A stretch of DNA of 64,000 nucleotides, taken from the NCBI RefSeq assembly GCF_003576645.1, contig NC_044929.1, positions 20,633,570 to 20,697,569 of the forward strand, read 5' to 3'. The DNA comes from Ipomoea triloba. Taxonomy: Eukaryota; Streptophyta; Magnoliopsida; Solanales; Convolvulaceae. Under the pieces are notes generated by a model. It searched no databases. It was given only the letters and a program-made list of their open reading frames with translations, and was not told the origin of the DNA. The stretch's first letter is position 1. Each line of letters begins with the position of its first letter. Below are positions 38,568-49,610 of this stretch, piece by piece. Position numbers and translations under genes: made by a program.

Positions 38568-39070
38568 TTGATGGATAAATGGAGAAGGGAAACATATATA
38601 AATATATCTCAGCAATTTTAAATTTCTCAAAATACTTGTACATAAGGATTAATAATAAAACAAATACATACTGGTCCTCTGGTTCTCCCTTTACCTAGAG
38701 TTACGATGAAAAAGTAATTGCATGATATGTCTTAACAATCTCAAGTTTTCTGGAATACTTGTACATCAGTCGCACAACAAGACAAACTTATGCCACCGTC
38801 CTTCCAGTTTCTCCTTGCCCTAAAACTTTGATGAAGAAAGTAAATCACGAAATGTGTCTTAACAATCTCAAGTTCCTCAAAGTGTTTGTCCACTAGTATC
38901 CATAATAGGAAAAATTAAATTCATATCGCCCACTGGTCCTCCGATCCCCTTACCCTAGAGCCTTGGTGAAGAAGTAAATCTCAAAATCTATCTTAATAAT
39001 AATATAGATTTTTCAAAGTGTTTATATACTAGTATCCACTACATGACAAATTCATACCGTTCCTCCTATA
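38568..39070. repeat. Degenerate tandem array of about 125 bp, four units
   Basis: Units begin near 38570, 38705, 38829 and 38956. Each has the order GATGAAGAAGTAAATC-like, TCTTAACAATCTCAAGTT-like, ACTTGTACATNAGT-like, and ACTGGTCCTCCGGTTCCCC-like. Identity is perhaps 70 percent by eye, so the array is old. Confidence 0.75.
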
Positions 39071-39354
39071 AAATTATCCCACCTAACACGAGACAAATTG
39101 TATATCTGATTTTAAGATTCGTCAAATCGAGTTATTATTAAATTTCATATATTTGAGAAAGCTTTTACACTACACAATACTAAATCATTAAAATGAGTAA
39201 GGTGGTTGGTTGGTATAAGAAGAGAATTGTTGTCATGCTCTAGTCTACATTCCATTTCTATTTAAGCACACCACTGCACAGCACCTCCCCCCCCACAACT
39301 CAATCACTCAACATTCTCTCATCTCTCTCTCTCTCTCTCTATAAAGCCCTTCCA

Positions 39355-39771
39355 ATGTCGGCCAGAGGCGAACTAGGAACAGGTACGAGGAGACCATCCA
39401 ACGACAAGAGAAGAACATCATCATCTGTGCTTCAAAAACAAAATTCCAGCAAGAGAGCAACAACAACCGACGGTAACAGCACCAAAGTCGCCAAGTGCAC
39501 AACATGCAGTTTCAACAGATCAGATTCGCCCTCGTCTGCAATCAGATACCTTAAACTTCTCGGTGGAAAGATGGTGGCGGCTTTCCGAATGATGTCGCCG
39601 AAAAGAAGCCGGAAAGTTACCTCCTCAGAAACCACGGCCAAGCCGCCGGTGCCGGCGCCGGCGCCTCCGGCGCTTGATTCTCACAGAGCTGAGGCCATCC
39701 ACGACTGCATCCAGTTCATCAACTCCTCTTCTTCCTTGCCTAGATCCAATTCTGTCTCATACCAAGGTTAA
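39355..39771 (+). CDS. Small basic 'josephin-like' plant protein, single exon
   Basis: A 138-residue intronless frame starts at the ATG at 39355. It is basic and Ser-rich at the N-terminus, then has the conserved block SAIRYLKLLGGKMVAAFRMM followed by SPKRSRKV, a Pro-rich linker (PPVPAPAPPA), and the C-terminal block LDSHRAEAIHDCIQFINSSS. These two blocks mark a plant family often annotated 'josephin-like' (At1g07300 type) although no Josephin catalytic triad is present. I know of no function. Codon use and GC are gene-like compared with the flanks, and a CT-rich leader precedes it. The true Josephin gene lies 6 kb upstream on the same strand. Confidence 0.8.
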   Translation: MSARGELGTGTRRPSNDKRRTSSSVLQKQNSSKRATTTDGNSTKVAKCTTCSFNRSDSPSSAIRYLKLLGGKMVAAFRMMSPKRSRKVTSSETTAKPPVPAPAPPALDSHRAEAIHDCIQFINSSSSLPRSNSVSYQG

Positions 39772-40604
39772 TCTTTTTAGTGACAATCACTTCTCAAGGT
39801 GTGCTCGAGATAAACTTCATCTTGTAAAGGTTAGTAAACCTTTGTTTTTACAATATGATCTGCACTATATGTAACCAAGAAAGTATAATAATATTTCCTA
39901 ATTAGTGCCTTTTTTTTGGGGTGGTTGTAATAAATCATTATTGATTGATGATTTCTCTATTCATGTTTATAATTTCCACTTCTTCTATTTTCCACCCTCA
40001 TATTTTTCCCTTTTTTAATTTCTTGCATTTTTTGTATAGTTATGAGTCATTTATATGTAAATATAAGTTATCTATATGTAATTTGTTTTTAGTGACAAAA
40101 GAAACATGTAGTCACTGTTTAAAAGTGAGTCCGGAATAAATCTTGTATTGTGATAATACAACAACCAGCAAGAGTAAACTATAAGAATTTACAAGCATTT
40201 CCGATGATTAATAGAAATATGGTCCACAAATTTATGTTTTCTGCCACCAACACCTACCTAGCTTTAATTTGTATTGCAATCCTGCATCATCTATCAATGT
40301 TTTGTTCAATTGGCATGTAATTTTCTTACTACTTGGACTACACCCCTACATACATTTATAGTGTTTATTTTCTTTTCCATTAGTCGGATGGATGAAGAAG
40401 GCGAGACTAGAGTATATATATACTCTCTAAAAATGTAGCTAGATATTATTTTATGAGAAAAGTTTCATTTTAGTCTTTATTAGGTTGTAGTGTTTAGTCA
40501 TTTTAATAATGGGTTTATCATTTGTGAGCCAATGTCACATTCAATTATTTTAAATTGTTGTGATTTTGGTCATTTTGTTAGGAGTTAGCTAGAGTTGAGA
40601 GACT

Positions 40605-41230
40605 GTGGCCCTATTTGGTAACATTTATATTATTTTTTTTTTTTTTGAAAATAAAGGAGCAAATATATTAAGCCAATAAAGAGTTCAAGAATGGGGGAGG
40701 AACATCAAGACAACGCCGTTAGCCTTAGCTAATTTGTGAACAGTCTTATTACTATCACGCCTAATGATCCAAACCCTACAATCCTGAATAGAATTAATAA
40801 GAAGAGAACAATCATAGACTAATGAGCCCACATAAGAACGGAGCACAGACGCACTAGATCGACAAATATGAACAAAGAACCAATCAATCAAGACTCTACT
40901 CCAACCTTTTCCAAGTCAATTTGGTAACATAATTAGTTTATCAGTCAATTTTGGCTCATTTGACCATTATTATCAGTTTGACTTGGTTAAATATTCAATA
41001 TAAATATTTGATTAATTAGCTTTTTGTAACTGCTTATTACTTCAAAATTCTAAAATTAAAAAAACTGTTCAATGTAGCTTTTTCGGTAAGTTTTTTTTAG
41101 AAACTCATTTTGCATGTAATTAACTATTAGTTAATAGTTAATTTATCAAACATCTTTCTACAGTCAGTTAATGCTATCAACTAATCAGTCAATACCTAAC
41201 AGCTAATAACTATTTACAAAACACCCTATA
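40605..41230. mobile_element. Probable MITE hosting a LINE insertion
   Basis: The left end GGCCCTATTTGGTAACATAA (rejoined across the LINE) and the right end, read inverted as ATAGGGTGTTTTGTAAATAG, are imperfect inverted copies. The interior has TTAGTTAATAGTTAAT-type palindromes. The ends are loose, so the class is uncertain. Confidence 0.4.
40625..40918 (-). mobile_element. 5'-truncated LINE with RNase H fragment and 12-bp target duplication
   Basis: On the minus strand the frame 40891-40685 reads like the C-terminal part of the RNase H domain found in plant LINEs (SLLINSIQDCRVWIIRRDSN, then KTVHKLAKANG). It is followed by an A-rich tail, seen as a T-run at about 40632-40647. ATTTGGTAACAT flanks the insertion at 40613-40624 and 40919-40930. 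Only about 290 bp remain of a multi-kilobase element, typical of incomplete reverse transcription. Confidence 0.8.
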
Positions 41231-42129
41231 TGTGTTCTAATTTAAAAAACTCCAGCATGCAATGCACATACTTTCTTAATCCTGATGGGGTTCTTCAAAC
41301 TGTTAGCAAAAAGTCCAAACTAGCAAAAATTTTCTGATACACCATGGCTGATTGGATAATATCTTCACCATTATAAAATTAATATATATGAATTCAACTC
41401 GAGTAGTATGACAAAGTTTAACTAAGTCTTAACTCATAACCTCTTTAACATAATGCACTACGGACACCCTTAATGGAGTTCCTTCAAATCTAAACTATTG
41501 CAAACATACCTAGCTACTTTCTCAACCCTAACAAAGTTATTTCAAATCATTAGCAAAAAGACCAAAATGGCAACAATATTTTTTCTTCTTAATACAACAC
41601 AAATTAAAGTCTCCCAACTTTTAAAAAATTAATCCAAATTTGGCTCAAATGCTGTCAGCATTCTTTAACATAACACATCCTAGAAGAATCCATTCTCCAA
41701 CCTTTACTTATTCATAATAAGATAACCAATGACTAAAACAACCAAACATTAAGTAGTGAAGGGTCAAAATCACACTTAGCTTTTTTTCTCGATCTTCATC
41801 ATCTATCCTCTAAGAATTACAGTTGTCTAAATAGGAGGGTTGTCAATTTGACACAATTTGTTAACAGTAACAAATCTTGGAGCGTTTGACCAAGCACATG
41901 GCTGTGTTTCCGAATGTGGAGAAGAAGCATGGTCGATCTTGATGGCCGTATTATAGTATAGGCAGTAGTAGTAGTAGGGTGGGCTTTGGGCAGCCGCTTG
42001 CACCGGCTTTAATGCGTCGGTGACCACTCTATGGGCTATGGTAACGGCGCCACCCGGCCGGCCTTCTGATCTCCCATCTGGGTTGACGAAGACGCATGTC
42101 GGCCCATCATATGGCTTTACATATCAAGA

Positions 42130-42760
42130 GTTGTTATACCATGGACCACGGTACTTGTAAGGGGTTGTTATGCCACAGACTTGGTCTGGTCTACATTGTA
42201 AGACGAATTCAAGTCTGTATTTATAATTTTTGAACTCATGTTCATAATTACAGAACTCACCTTTAATAGTATAACACAATTTTTGAATTTATATAACAAA
42301 ATTGTGAATATAGAGTTCAAAAATTGTGAATATTGAGTAATATAATTTTGTATATTGAGATTTAAAATAGTGAATATAGATTTCTAAAATTGTGAAAATA
42401 AAGTTCTAAAATTGTGAACATGAACATGGGTCCACCTTGCAAGGATCCATAGCATATTGCCCTTGCAAGGTGCACTCTGTCCTAAATTGTGTATTTTGAG
42501 AATTGAAATTGTTAATTTCTGGAATATAAATTTTGTTTCTAAATCAAAATACATAAATTGTGTGTTCATCGTATACAAATTATTGTGAAAGTAAATTATG
42601 AACATTTAGTATGTAAATTGTGAACATTCACATTGTGGGTTCGTTGTATACAAATTGTGAATTTTTAAAGGTGAATTATGAACATTTAGTATGTAAATTG
42701 TGAATATTCAAAATTCAGGTCCACCTTGCAAAGTGGACTCGGGTCTACAGAATAATTTAC
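42130..42760. repeat. Diverged TATACCATGG-type inverted-end repeat
   Basis: It starts with TATACCATGGACCACGGT, contains AT-rich monotony (AATTGTGAATAT-like runs), and has CCACCTTGCAAGGTGG-like blocks repeated near 42430-42480 and 42720. Related sequence appears at 46310-46585, 49385-49610 and 63790-63920. It is probably a MITE family with several nested or duplicated copies. Confidence 0.45.
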
Positions 42761-43434
42761 GACATATCAATCCTTATGCAATTGATTGGGGTCTATAGTG
42801 CACTGTGAACCCTAGTGCATGTATATAAGTCTTATATTGTGAGTTTTTGTGTTTGTGTTATGAAATTATGTATCTTAATAGTATGAATTTTGTATCTGAA
42901 CCAAATTAGTAATTGTATTTTTGTTAAGAATTTTCGCGTCTTGTGTTGTGAAATTATGTATCTTACGAATATTAATTATGTACATCGTCATTTTGATCCA
43001 AGATCCATAATATTAGGTGGAGCTTGTTCCATGATATAAATTACCTTTACATATTTGCCCGTTTTGCATTGCCCACGCTCTTGTCCATTCTCCCACTAGT
43101 CTTGGAATAGGACAAAACTGCATACATTCATGGTGAGCCTTGACAGTATTCATCGCCACCGCCCGATGTAACACACTCGACCGCCCGGCCCCCCTAGCTA
43201 GTGGGTCTGGGTGAGATTCGAATTTAAGTGTTTGTGTCTCCATAAGCATAAATCTCTGATTTTTAAATGATGTTATTTGTAAGCTAAGTGTCATTTCGTG
43301 GACTATTAGTACTTGTGAATGAATTGATTCTATTGTAAATTAATTATATGAAATTAATTAAGATTATTTTGAATAGAGTTGAGGTATATATATATATATA
43401 TAACCAACTAATTACGTTAACATCAGCTTGGGCT

Positions 43435-43560
43435 GGGGTGGCATTGAGTCATGGACACGACAATGCTCAAGTGTCCAACTAGGCTACACCTCAATACCTC
43501 ATTGCTCAGGACTCAATCTACGACCTAGACAATTGGATGAAGTCTAAAGACCTGTATATC
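43435..43560 (-). repeat. Possible SINE head on the minus strand
   Basis: Read on the minus strand, GTGTAGCCTAGTTGGACACT resembles a tRNA box A and GACTCAATGCC a weak box B. No tail or target duplication was identified. Confidence 0.3.
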
Positions 43561-44143
43561 ATAAGAAATTGTTTTCTGTTTTCTACTCCGTATTTCTTAA
43601 TTTTCTTTTTTCAATCTTCAATATCTAAACCAAATTAACTTATATTACGATATGACAAAATTAAAAGAAAAAAAATTGAACTAATGATCTATTGAGTTCA
43701 ATCAAAATTTAAAACTTATTAGTGTAGAGTTAAAGTTTTTAATGTGATAATGTGAATAATGTTTAACTTTAAGGGTAAGCAAATAAGTTGGTGCATGATA
43801 AATAAAAGATGATGATTTTAAATATGATCATCGTAATGTAAATAGATAATGGTGAGAATATGATTATAATGAATTAATGATATATAACTAAATAGATAAT
43901 ATTGTAATTTACATTTAGAAAATTGTTTTAAAAATTCTTCAATTTTTCAAAAAGTTCACAAATGTTTTTAGTTTTTAAAATGAAAAATTGTGCTTGTATT
44001 TAGACCCACCCAATATTCTCGCGCTAACAACAGAATTATTAAAGTTAAACGGTCTCAATGCACATGTATTCACTTCATGTGCACTTGTGTATGATCTTGT
44101 TCTCTATAATAAATAGCATCTTGTAAAGTAGAAAAAGGGGTAT

Positions 44144-44395
44144 GAGCCCGCACGGACTGCTCAGTTGATCATAGGGACGAAGTTTGAGAAGAAAGATCAG
44201 GGATTAAGTCTCACATGTGTGATGTGACAAACTGACAATGTGGAAGCAACCTCTCAAAGTGAGGGAGCTCTTTGTGCGGAATAAACAAAGGTTTCGCTTT
44301 TGTGTGTTCAGCTAGTTACCCTGATTTACATAATATTCTATTGGGTCAAGGTGTAGGAAGTTCTTAGAGTTAGAAATTCAACATTTTGAAAAGAA
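44144..44395 (+). mobile_element. Probable SINE, another tRNA-derived type
   Basis: A box A-like GGACTGCTCAGTTGATC and box B-like GGGATTAAGTCTC sit about 50 bp apart, followed by a body of about 170 bp to TAGAAATTCAACATTTTG. The head matches tRNA spacing. No clear target duplication was found. Confidence 0.45.
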
Positions 44396-44923
44396 AAAAG
44401 GTGTAAACTCTACGAAATTCAATATGCTACGTGTTCTCTTGTAGTCCTGAGTTATCAAGAACACTTGCAATCGATTAAATTCATTCTCATTACTTTAAAA
44501 AAATAAAAATCCATTCTCATTACACCGAAATTCAATATGCTAGCATGGTATTATAGCCAATTAATTTACACTGACAAATAACTATACAATAATCAATAGT
44601 TTATTGCAATTGTATTAACAATTCGCGCCTCTATGTGAATTGTATTAACAATCCACCTATACCTCTATTGCAATTGTATTAACCATCCACGTATTAGCAT
44701 TAATTAGGATGAGGGGGAACACGTACGACAGCAATATTTGACAAATTTAAGGTTGTAATATAAGTGAAATAAGATGGTCTGAAATCATTAAATTTGGAAT
44801 TAAATTATATAGAAAATTACAGAGCAGAGAGAGCATATAGCGTCTTTTGTTGTCTAATAATGTGGTAATGATTCAGACAAAAACGGAAAAAAAAATATTA
44901 CGTACTATACGCGCGAGTAATAA

Positions 44924-45247
44924 TCATTCCTCTTTCTTGGCGAAGAGGCCGCCGAAGCCACCAAAGGCGCCGCCGCCGCCATTGGGCTTAGTTTTGGGCG
45001 GCGGAACGGCCACGGAGTTCCGGCGACCGCTGACGGTGCCGGTGCCGGAGCTCTTGTCCTCCACTTTTTGCAAGATTGGGTCGGTCTCCAACAGCTGGTC
45101 TTCCTTCTGCATCCCTCCCAGAATAAAGTCCAGCAGGCTCTTCTCTTGGCTGCTCCCGCCGGAGCTCTTGGCCGCCGTGGCGGCTGCGCGTACTCTTCTT
45201 TGGGCGGCGGCGCCCACCGGAGGAACGAACATGTTTAAAGAAGCCAT
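44924..45247 (-). CDS. TSP9: Thylakoid soluble phosphoprotein TSP9
   Basis: A single-exon frame of 107 residues from the ATG at 45247 (MASLNMFVPPVGAAAQRRVR) to TGA at 44924. Upstream in-frame codons to 45343 are taken as leader, because the plastid transit peptide starts naturally at MASLN. The mature part would start around AAKSSGGSSQEKSLLDFILG and contains the family block KEDQLLETDPILQKVEDKSS, a Ser/Thr/Gly-rich phosphorylation region (GTGTVSGRRNSVAVPP), and the C-terminal GGFGGLFAKKEE. TSP9 is a small, largely unfolded stromal-side protein. It is phosphorylated in light, associates with LHCII and the photosystem edges, and is partly released on phosphorylation. Thr residues in the middle region are the likely sites. 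Arabidopsis At3g47070 is the likely counterpart. Confidence 0.88.
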   Translation of the reverse strand: MASLNMFVPPVGAAAQRRVRAAATAAKSSGGSSQEKSLLDFILGGMQKEDQLLETDPILQKVEDKSSGTGTVSGRRNSVAVPPPKTKPNGGGGAFGGFGGLFAKKEE

Positions 45248-45343
45248 CTCAGATGATCGAGTGGGCGGTGTTTGTGTGGTGTTGAAGGGCAAATTGTTGT
45301 ATAGAGGATTGCGATGATAATTAAATGGACGTGTTTGTGGCAC

Positions 45344-46980
45344 AACTTCTCCACAAGTGTCTTATCCTTTCTTTTTCTTTTTTTATTTTTATTTCCCTTT
45401 AGGCCTTTATCTTAATCTAAATTTCACTAATTTAATACGGAGTAACACTTATAGATAAATATACGTTTTTAATCCATTGATTATATATTTTTAGTTGATT
45501 TTATTTTCTTGTGTCACTTGATTTTGTGAGGTGAAAAATATATGGCTCGGAGGCTCAGATCATCCTAGCACCACTAGCAGGTGTGGTTATAGGCATGACA
45601 TGTGGCCACAAACACCTAACACATACAATTGATTTCAGAGAAATATATATATATATATGTGATACCTCGTCATGTTTGTTGCATTTTTTGCTCGGACTGA
45701 AAAATGGGTTTGGGTAGTGATCCAATCTTTCAATCTACCCAATGTGCCAATACCCAGAAGTCAATTTTGTCTAGAGATGCTCACGGTTCAGTTCTAATAT
45801 CGAATCCCTGATTCACTAGTTTCGATTTTGTAAACTGACTGAACTATCTATGTGAACCGTTTTGTTCGTTGCATATTTGAAATTATTTCCAACGTTCAAA
45901 ATTGAAAATTCAATGCGTGCACTAGTGTGTGTTATATGTGTGCAAATATCTTATTGTTATGATTAAGAACCATAACGTAACTTTAACCAGAATATGGTTT
46001 AAATTGAATCGTGATCATGTGTAATTAAATTTCTTTCCGGCCTTGTTGAGGGATGTGCCAAGATTTGCTCTATATATGCCTATCAAACCACAATGGTTTC
46101 TGGCCCAAGACTGTAGGGCTGTGTTTGGTAGGATTTTGGTTGTCCTACCAAGATTATATTCTAAAATTAGATGTCCAGAATTTCCAATGAAGTTGGGTTC
46201 CCAGCAACCTCTGCGCTTTGTACGCAAAGGATCCGTAGTCTTCATGGCCCAACAATTATTTGCTTCAATTATGTTCTGACGGGTGATCAAGTAGGTGAAG
46301 TGTGAGTGGTAAATTATACCATGGATTATGATCTATCTTGCATTGTAAATTTTGGTTTAAAAATAAGATTATGTATTTGTAGTTGACACATCATGTACTT
46401 GATGTTGACATGCAGTTTTTGTACATATAGCTATATATCATATTATGTGTCAGCAATTATTAAGTTATTTGTTTACATATACAGAAACGGTTAATTGTAT
46501 GTACAAAATGCGTTAACTGAAGGTACATAATTTTTGTATAAGGGTTTACAATGCAATATGAACCCTAATTCACGGTATAACAATTGAGTTGTACATAAAT
46601 GCCATAAGTTTTATTTTTACCAACACCATTTTGACCGAGCCCATGACACATGATCTTCTTAGTGCAATTTACTTCTTTTATGTAGTTTGCAAGATTACAA
46701 AAGAGTGGAGTTTACATAGTGCATGCCCTTGGATAGTGGATGCAGCTAGGTTCCCTTCATTCAAAAAAATCATTTGCTTCGATCAATTTTTATACATTCT
46801 GAATTTTATTTTTTTACGATATCCAATAATCGCTTTAACTTTTATTAATCTAGAAATCAAGTTATTATCAAAATCTATATAAACAAGTTCTCTGGACAAT
46901 CCTGTTACTCTTTTAACTCTTGACAAAAATTACTCCGTACGTAAATGTTTTACTTTTAACTCAAGGACTTATTTCAACCA
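45344..46980. other. Intergenic with one TATACCATGG-type MITE
   Basis: AT-rich DNA on the upstream side of TSP9. A fragment with GGTTCAGTTCTAATATCG (about 45785-45880) resembles hAT sub-terminal sequence. An inverted-end element lies at 46310-46583 (listed separately). No gene is supported. Confidence 0.5.
46310..46583. mobile_element. Short MITE with about 38-bp inverted ends
   Basis: The left end AATTATACCATGGATTATGA leads to TTGCATTGTAAA. The right end, read inverted, is TATACCGTGAATTAGGGTTC leading to TTGCATTGTAAA. The copies are imperfect but colinear over about 38 bp. No coding frame. Confidence 0.6.
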
Positions 46981-46989
46981 AATTTATTC

Positions 46990-48150
46990 GAGTGAATGTC
47001 TTTTTTGGTCCTACTGTTATTGACGCATTTCCAATTTTAATCCGCTTTTGTTATTTTTGTCACATTGAGACCACATTTATTTAAAGTGTTCCAATTTTAG
47101 TCCACCGTTAAGTTTTATGTCAAGTGACCGTCCAATACAGGGGCTTTTTGGTCTTTTTACTCTAATCTCCTCTCTTTACCCTTTCAACCTTAATTTTGAG
47201 ACTATGTTTGACTAAGGAAAGGAAATGAGATAATTAAAATCTAAACCTAATCCAAGAATATGATCTTTCGCCGCCACTGCCTGCCTCCGATCTGCGACCA
47301 ATGCGCCGTCGATGACGACGGTGTAGGGAAGATCGTCGAAGGTAGAGGTTCGATCGTCTCTGCCGTTACCTTCTCCCAAACCTGCTGCACTCCGATGGGT
47401 CACGGCACCGAGTAGCGGCGACAATGTTGGTTGTGCGACGCCCTGCGACGTCCTCTGCGCTTCCTGCCGGCGGACGACGGTTCCGATCTGCCGGTGGAAA
47501 GATCGACGACGGAATCGCCTCGATCTGAGTTCTCCCCGGCTCGGCACGGCGTAGGCGGCGGCGCTGGACTTCCGGCGATGTTCTCCAGTCCATACTCCAT
47601 AGCTCTACCTTCTAGAACTCTTTTCTACATGTTCTTTCTCCCTCTCACTGGAATATTCATTATTTATCTTCCAATGCATAACCTGATACAATACAGATTC
47701 ACCATCCACTGCAAGGCTGCTTAAACTTAGCCATATGGCATCTTAATTTCCACTGCAGGGCTGCTTAACCGTCCACTCCCAGCCCCAAAAATTCCAGTGC
47801 CCTCTGCCCATTCTCCGTTGTGGTCACTTTGCAGGAAGAGCTAGCGAGTAGCCTTTCGATGAGCTTGCGGTTTACTGAGCTGTCATCCACAAGCATGGCG
47901 GTGGCTTTGAAGTATTTGGGGACCAAGTCGTCGGAGGTCAGCTGGTCCATCCTCTCGCATCCTTCCGGCAGCCCAGAACAAGAAAAGACCAAAAAGCCCC
48001 TGTATTGGACGGTCACTTGACAGAAAACTTAACAGTGGACTAAAATTGGAACACTTTAAATAAATGTGGTCTCAATGTGGCAAAAATAACAAAAGCGGAC
48101 TAAAATTGGAAATGCGCCAATAACAGTAGGACCAAAAAAGGCATTCACTC
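46990..48150. mobile_element. Pack-MULE-like element with 168-bp inverted termini and 9-bp target duplication
   Basis: The first 168 bp (46990-47157) and last 168 bp (47983-48150) are inverted copies, about 95 percent alike, with outer end GAGTGAATGYCTTTTTTGG. AATTTATTC flanks both sides exactly (46981-46989 and 48151-48159), the 9-bp duplication of Mutator-like elements. The interior (about 47230-47970) is much richer in GC than the flanks and carries gene pieces instead of a transposase: a response-regulator N-terminus (listed separately) and an unidentified GC-rich coding-like block at about 47250-47600. The element is 1161 bp, non-autonomous, and fairly young judging by the intact duplication. 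Confidence 0.92.
47765..47975 (-). pseudogene. Captured N-terminal fragment of a (type-A-like) response regulator
   Basis: The minus-strand frame (open 48016-47765) reads from the terminal repeat into receiver-domain sequence: [20 protein letters not shown], then [20 protein letters not shown], then stop. It matches the start of cytokinin-type ARR receivers, including the acidic DD pair. The phospho-accepting Asp and the later Lys are absent because the fragment ends after about 65 residues. The break after EFLGL may be an exon boundary of the donor gene. The first ATG of the frame lies in the terminal repeat, so a chimeric short protein could be made, but nothing shows it is. Confidence 0.8.
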
Positions 48151-48731
48151 AATTTATTCTTTTTGAGTAACTGAGAGAAATCTGCAGCTACTATTCGATG
48201 GTGTGTACTGAGTAAACTTCATCACTTTGTGACTATAATAGGTAAAAAAAGTAAACCAACTTAGATTATTCATAGTTGATCGGCTCAAAGCACAAGTCGT
48301 TGGTAAGAATGGTATGTTTAACTACTACGGAGCAAGCAGTACAATACATCAATGAATTTTTTTTAACTATACCATGAGGTGTTCTGGACAGACTCTAACT
48401 ATAGGAGACATATTTAAGCTTGTATCATACTTAAACTAATCATCGTCGATACATCAATGGAATTTAACTATCCATTAGAACATGAATTTAATTAAAATTC
48501 TAAATGTACTTTGGTTGAAAGATACCTATGCATGAATCATTAACAGGTACTGATTTGGATTTGTCATTTCCTCTGTCCATATCACACATTTTAATTCAAC
48601 TACACAAATTAAAAGATAGATACTGCGTTGTTGTACATATTTAATCTGTTACACCTAGGAGTTATCTACCTACATAACGCCATGCCAAAATATCACTGCA
48701 CCATGCAACTGACATTTCAATATTTTAAGAG

Positions 48732-48735
<4 letters not shown>

Positions 48736-48781
<46 letters not shown>
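48736..48781. repeat. (AT)n microsatellite
   Basis: About 23 uninterrupted AT dinucleotides. Confidence 0.95.
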
Positions 48782-48782
<1 letters not shown>

Positions 48783-49384
48783 CTGGTCATATTTATATAA
48801 TAGAAGTGTATCAATTAAGGTTGGAGATCAGAGTGCATACATTAGATTCTTCATCGAGGGAGGACACTGCCTTGGTGCACAGGAGGGTGGGTGATTTTAT
48901 TTTATTTTATTTTTCTCAAAACGACGAAAATTTATTAATATAACAAGAAATTGTACCAATTTTTTTTTAATTTTTTTTATTTTTTATAGAATGAATGAAG
49001 CTAAACAGACAATACTGCAGATTGACAGGCAGCAAAGAATTAGCTTAGGGCAACTTATATTCCTTTCTCTTTTTTTCTTTTTTTTTTTTTAAATGAGGAG
49101 AAAAATCTAGTATCATTATTCGAGAGCATACACAGTGATAAATTATTAACCAAACAAATAATATTTCATATTTCATTTTAAAAAGGTATAGATCACAAGT
49201 TCAACTTTCACCCTCCTTATGTTAAAAAGAAAAAGAAAAAAATAACCCTTTTCAAGACCATTTCTTAATTAAATCATCAACCAACCAAACAATAAATAGT
49301 ACTTAGTTGTATTTCAAAAAAAAATTAAAGATATTATTCTAATGTGGTGGACTCTTTGTGGGTGCGCACCAGGAGCTGTAATAC

Positions 49385-49610
49385 CTGGACCAGGGTCCAC
49401 CTTGTAAGGTGTATCTTGGTCCTAAACTGTGTATTTTAGTATTGAAATTGTGAACTTCTAGAATATAAATTGTGTTTCTAAGTTAAAACACATAAATTGT
49501 GTATGTTAATATTGTGTGTTCGTAGTAAACAAATTATGAATTTTTAAAAGGTAAAATTGTGAACATTCAAAACCCGAGTCCACCTTGCAAAATGGATTCG
49601 GGTTCACATA
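49385..49610. repeat. CCACCTTGYAAGGTG-type repeat copy
   Basis: The stretch parallels 42430-42745 block by block: GGTCCACCTTG, then CCTAAACTGTGTATTTTAG, AGAATATAAATTGTGTTTCT, and CCACCTTGCAAAATGGATTC. Confidence 0.6.

Larger units (their letters stand above)
38081..39354. other. Intergenic with two tandem arrays, upstream of the josephin-like gene
   Basis: A 46-bp exact-looking tandem pair lies at about 38234-38322 and a roughly 125-bp degenerate array at 38568-39070 (listed separately). Near the gene are TATTTAAG (39258-39265), a C-run, and a (CT)n tract at 39322-39340 in the likely leader. Confidence 0.6.
39772..44923. other. Intergenic, AT-rich, with nested MITE/LINE and SINE-like pieces
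   Basis: This holds a MITE-like block with a LINE fragment inside (40605-41230), plain AT-rich DNA to 41820, and an unassigned GC-richer open frame on the minus strand (41827-42130). A TATACCATGG-type repeat (about 42130-42760) and SINE-like sequences near 43435-43560 (minus) and 44144-44395 (plus) follow. No confident gene. Confidence 0.55.

Noticed and set aside
47431..47724. Plus-strand frame in the Pack-MULE
   Set aside because: It overlaps GC-rich captured DNA open in many frames; there is no reason to prefer this one.
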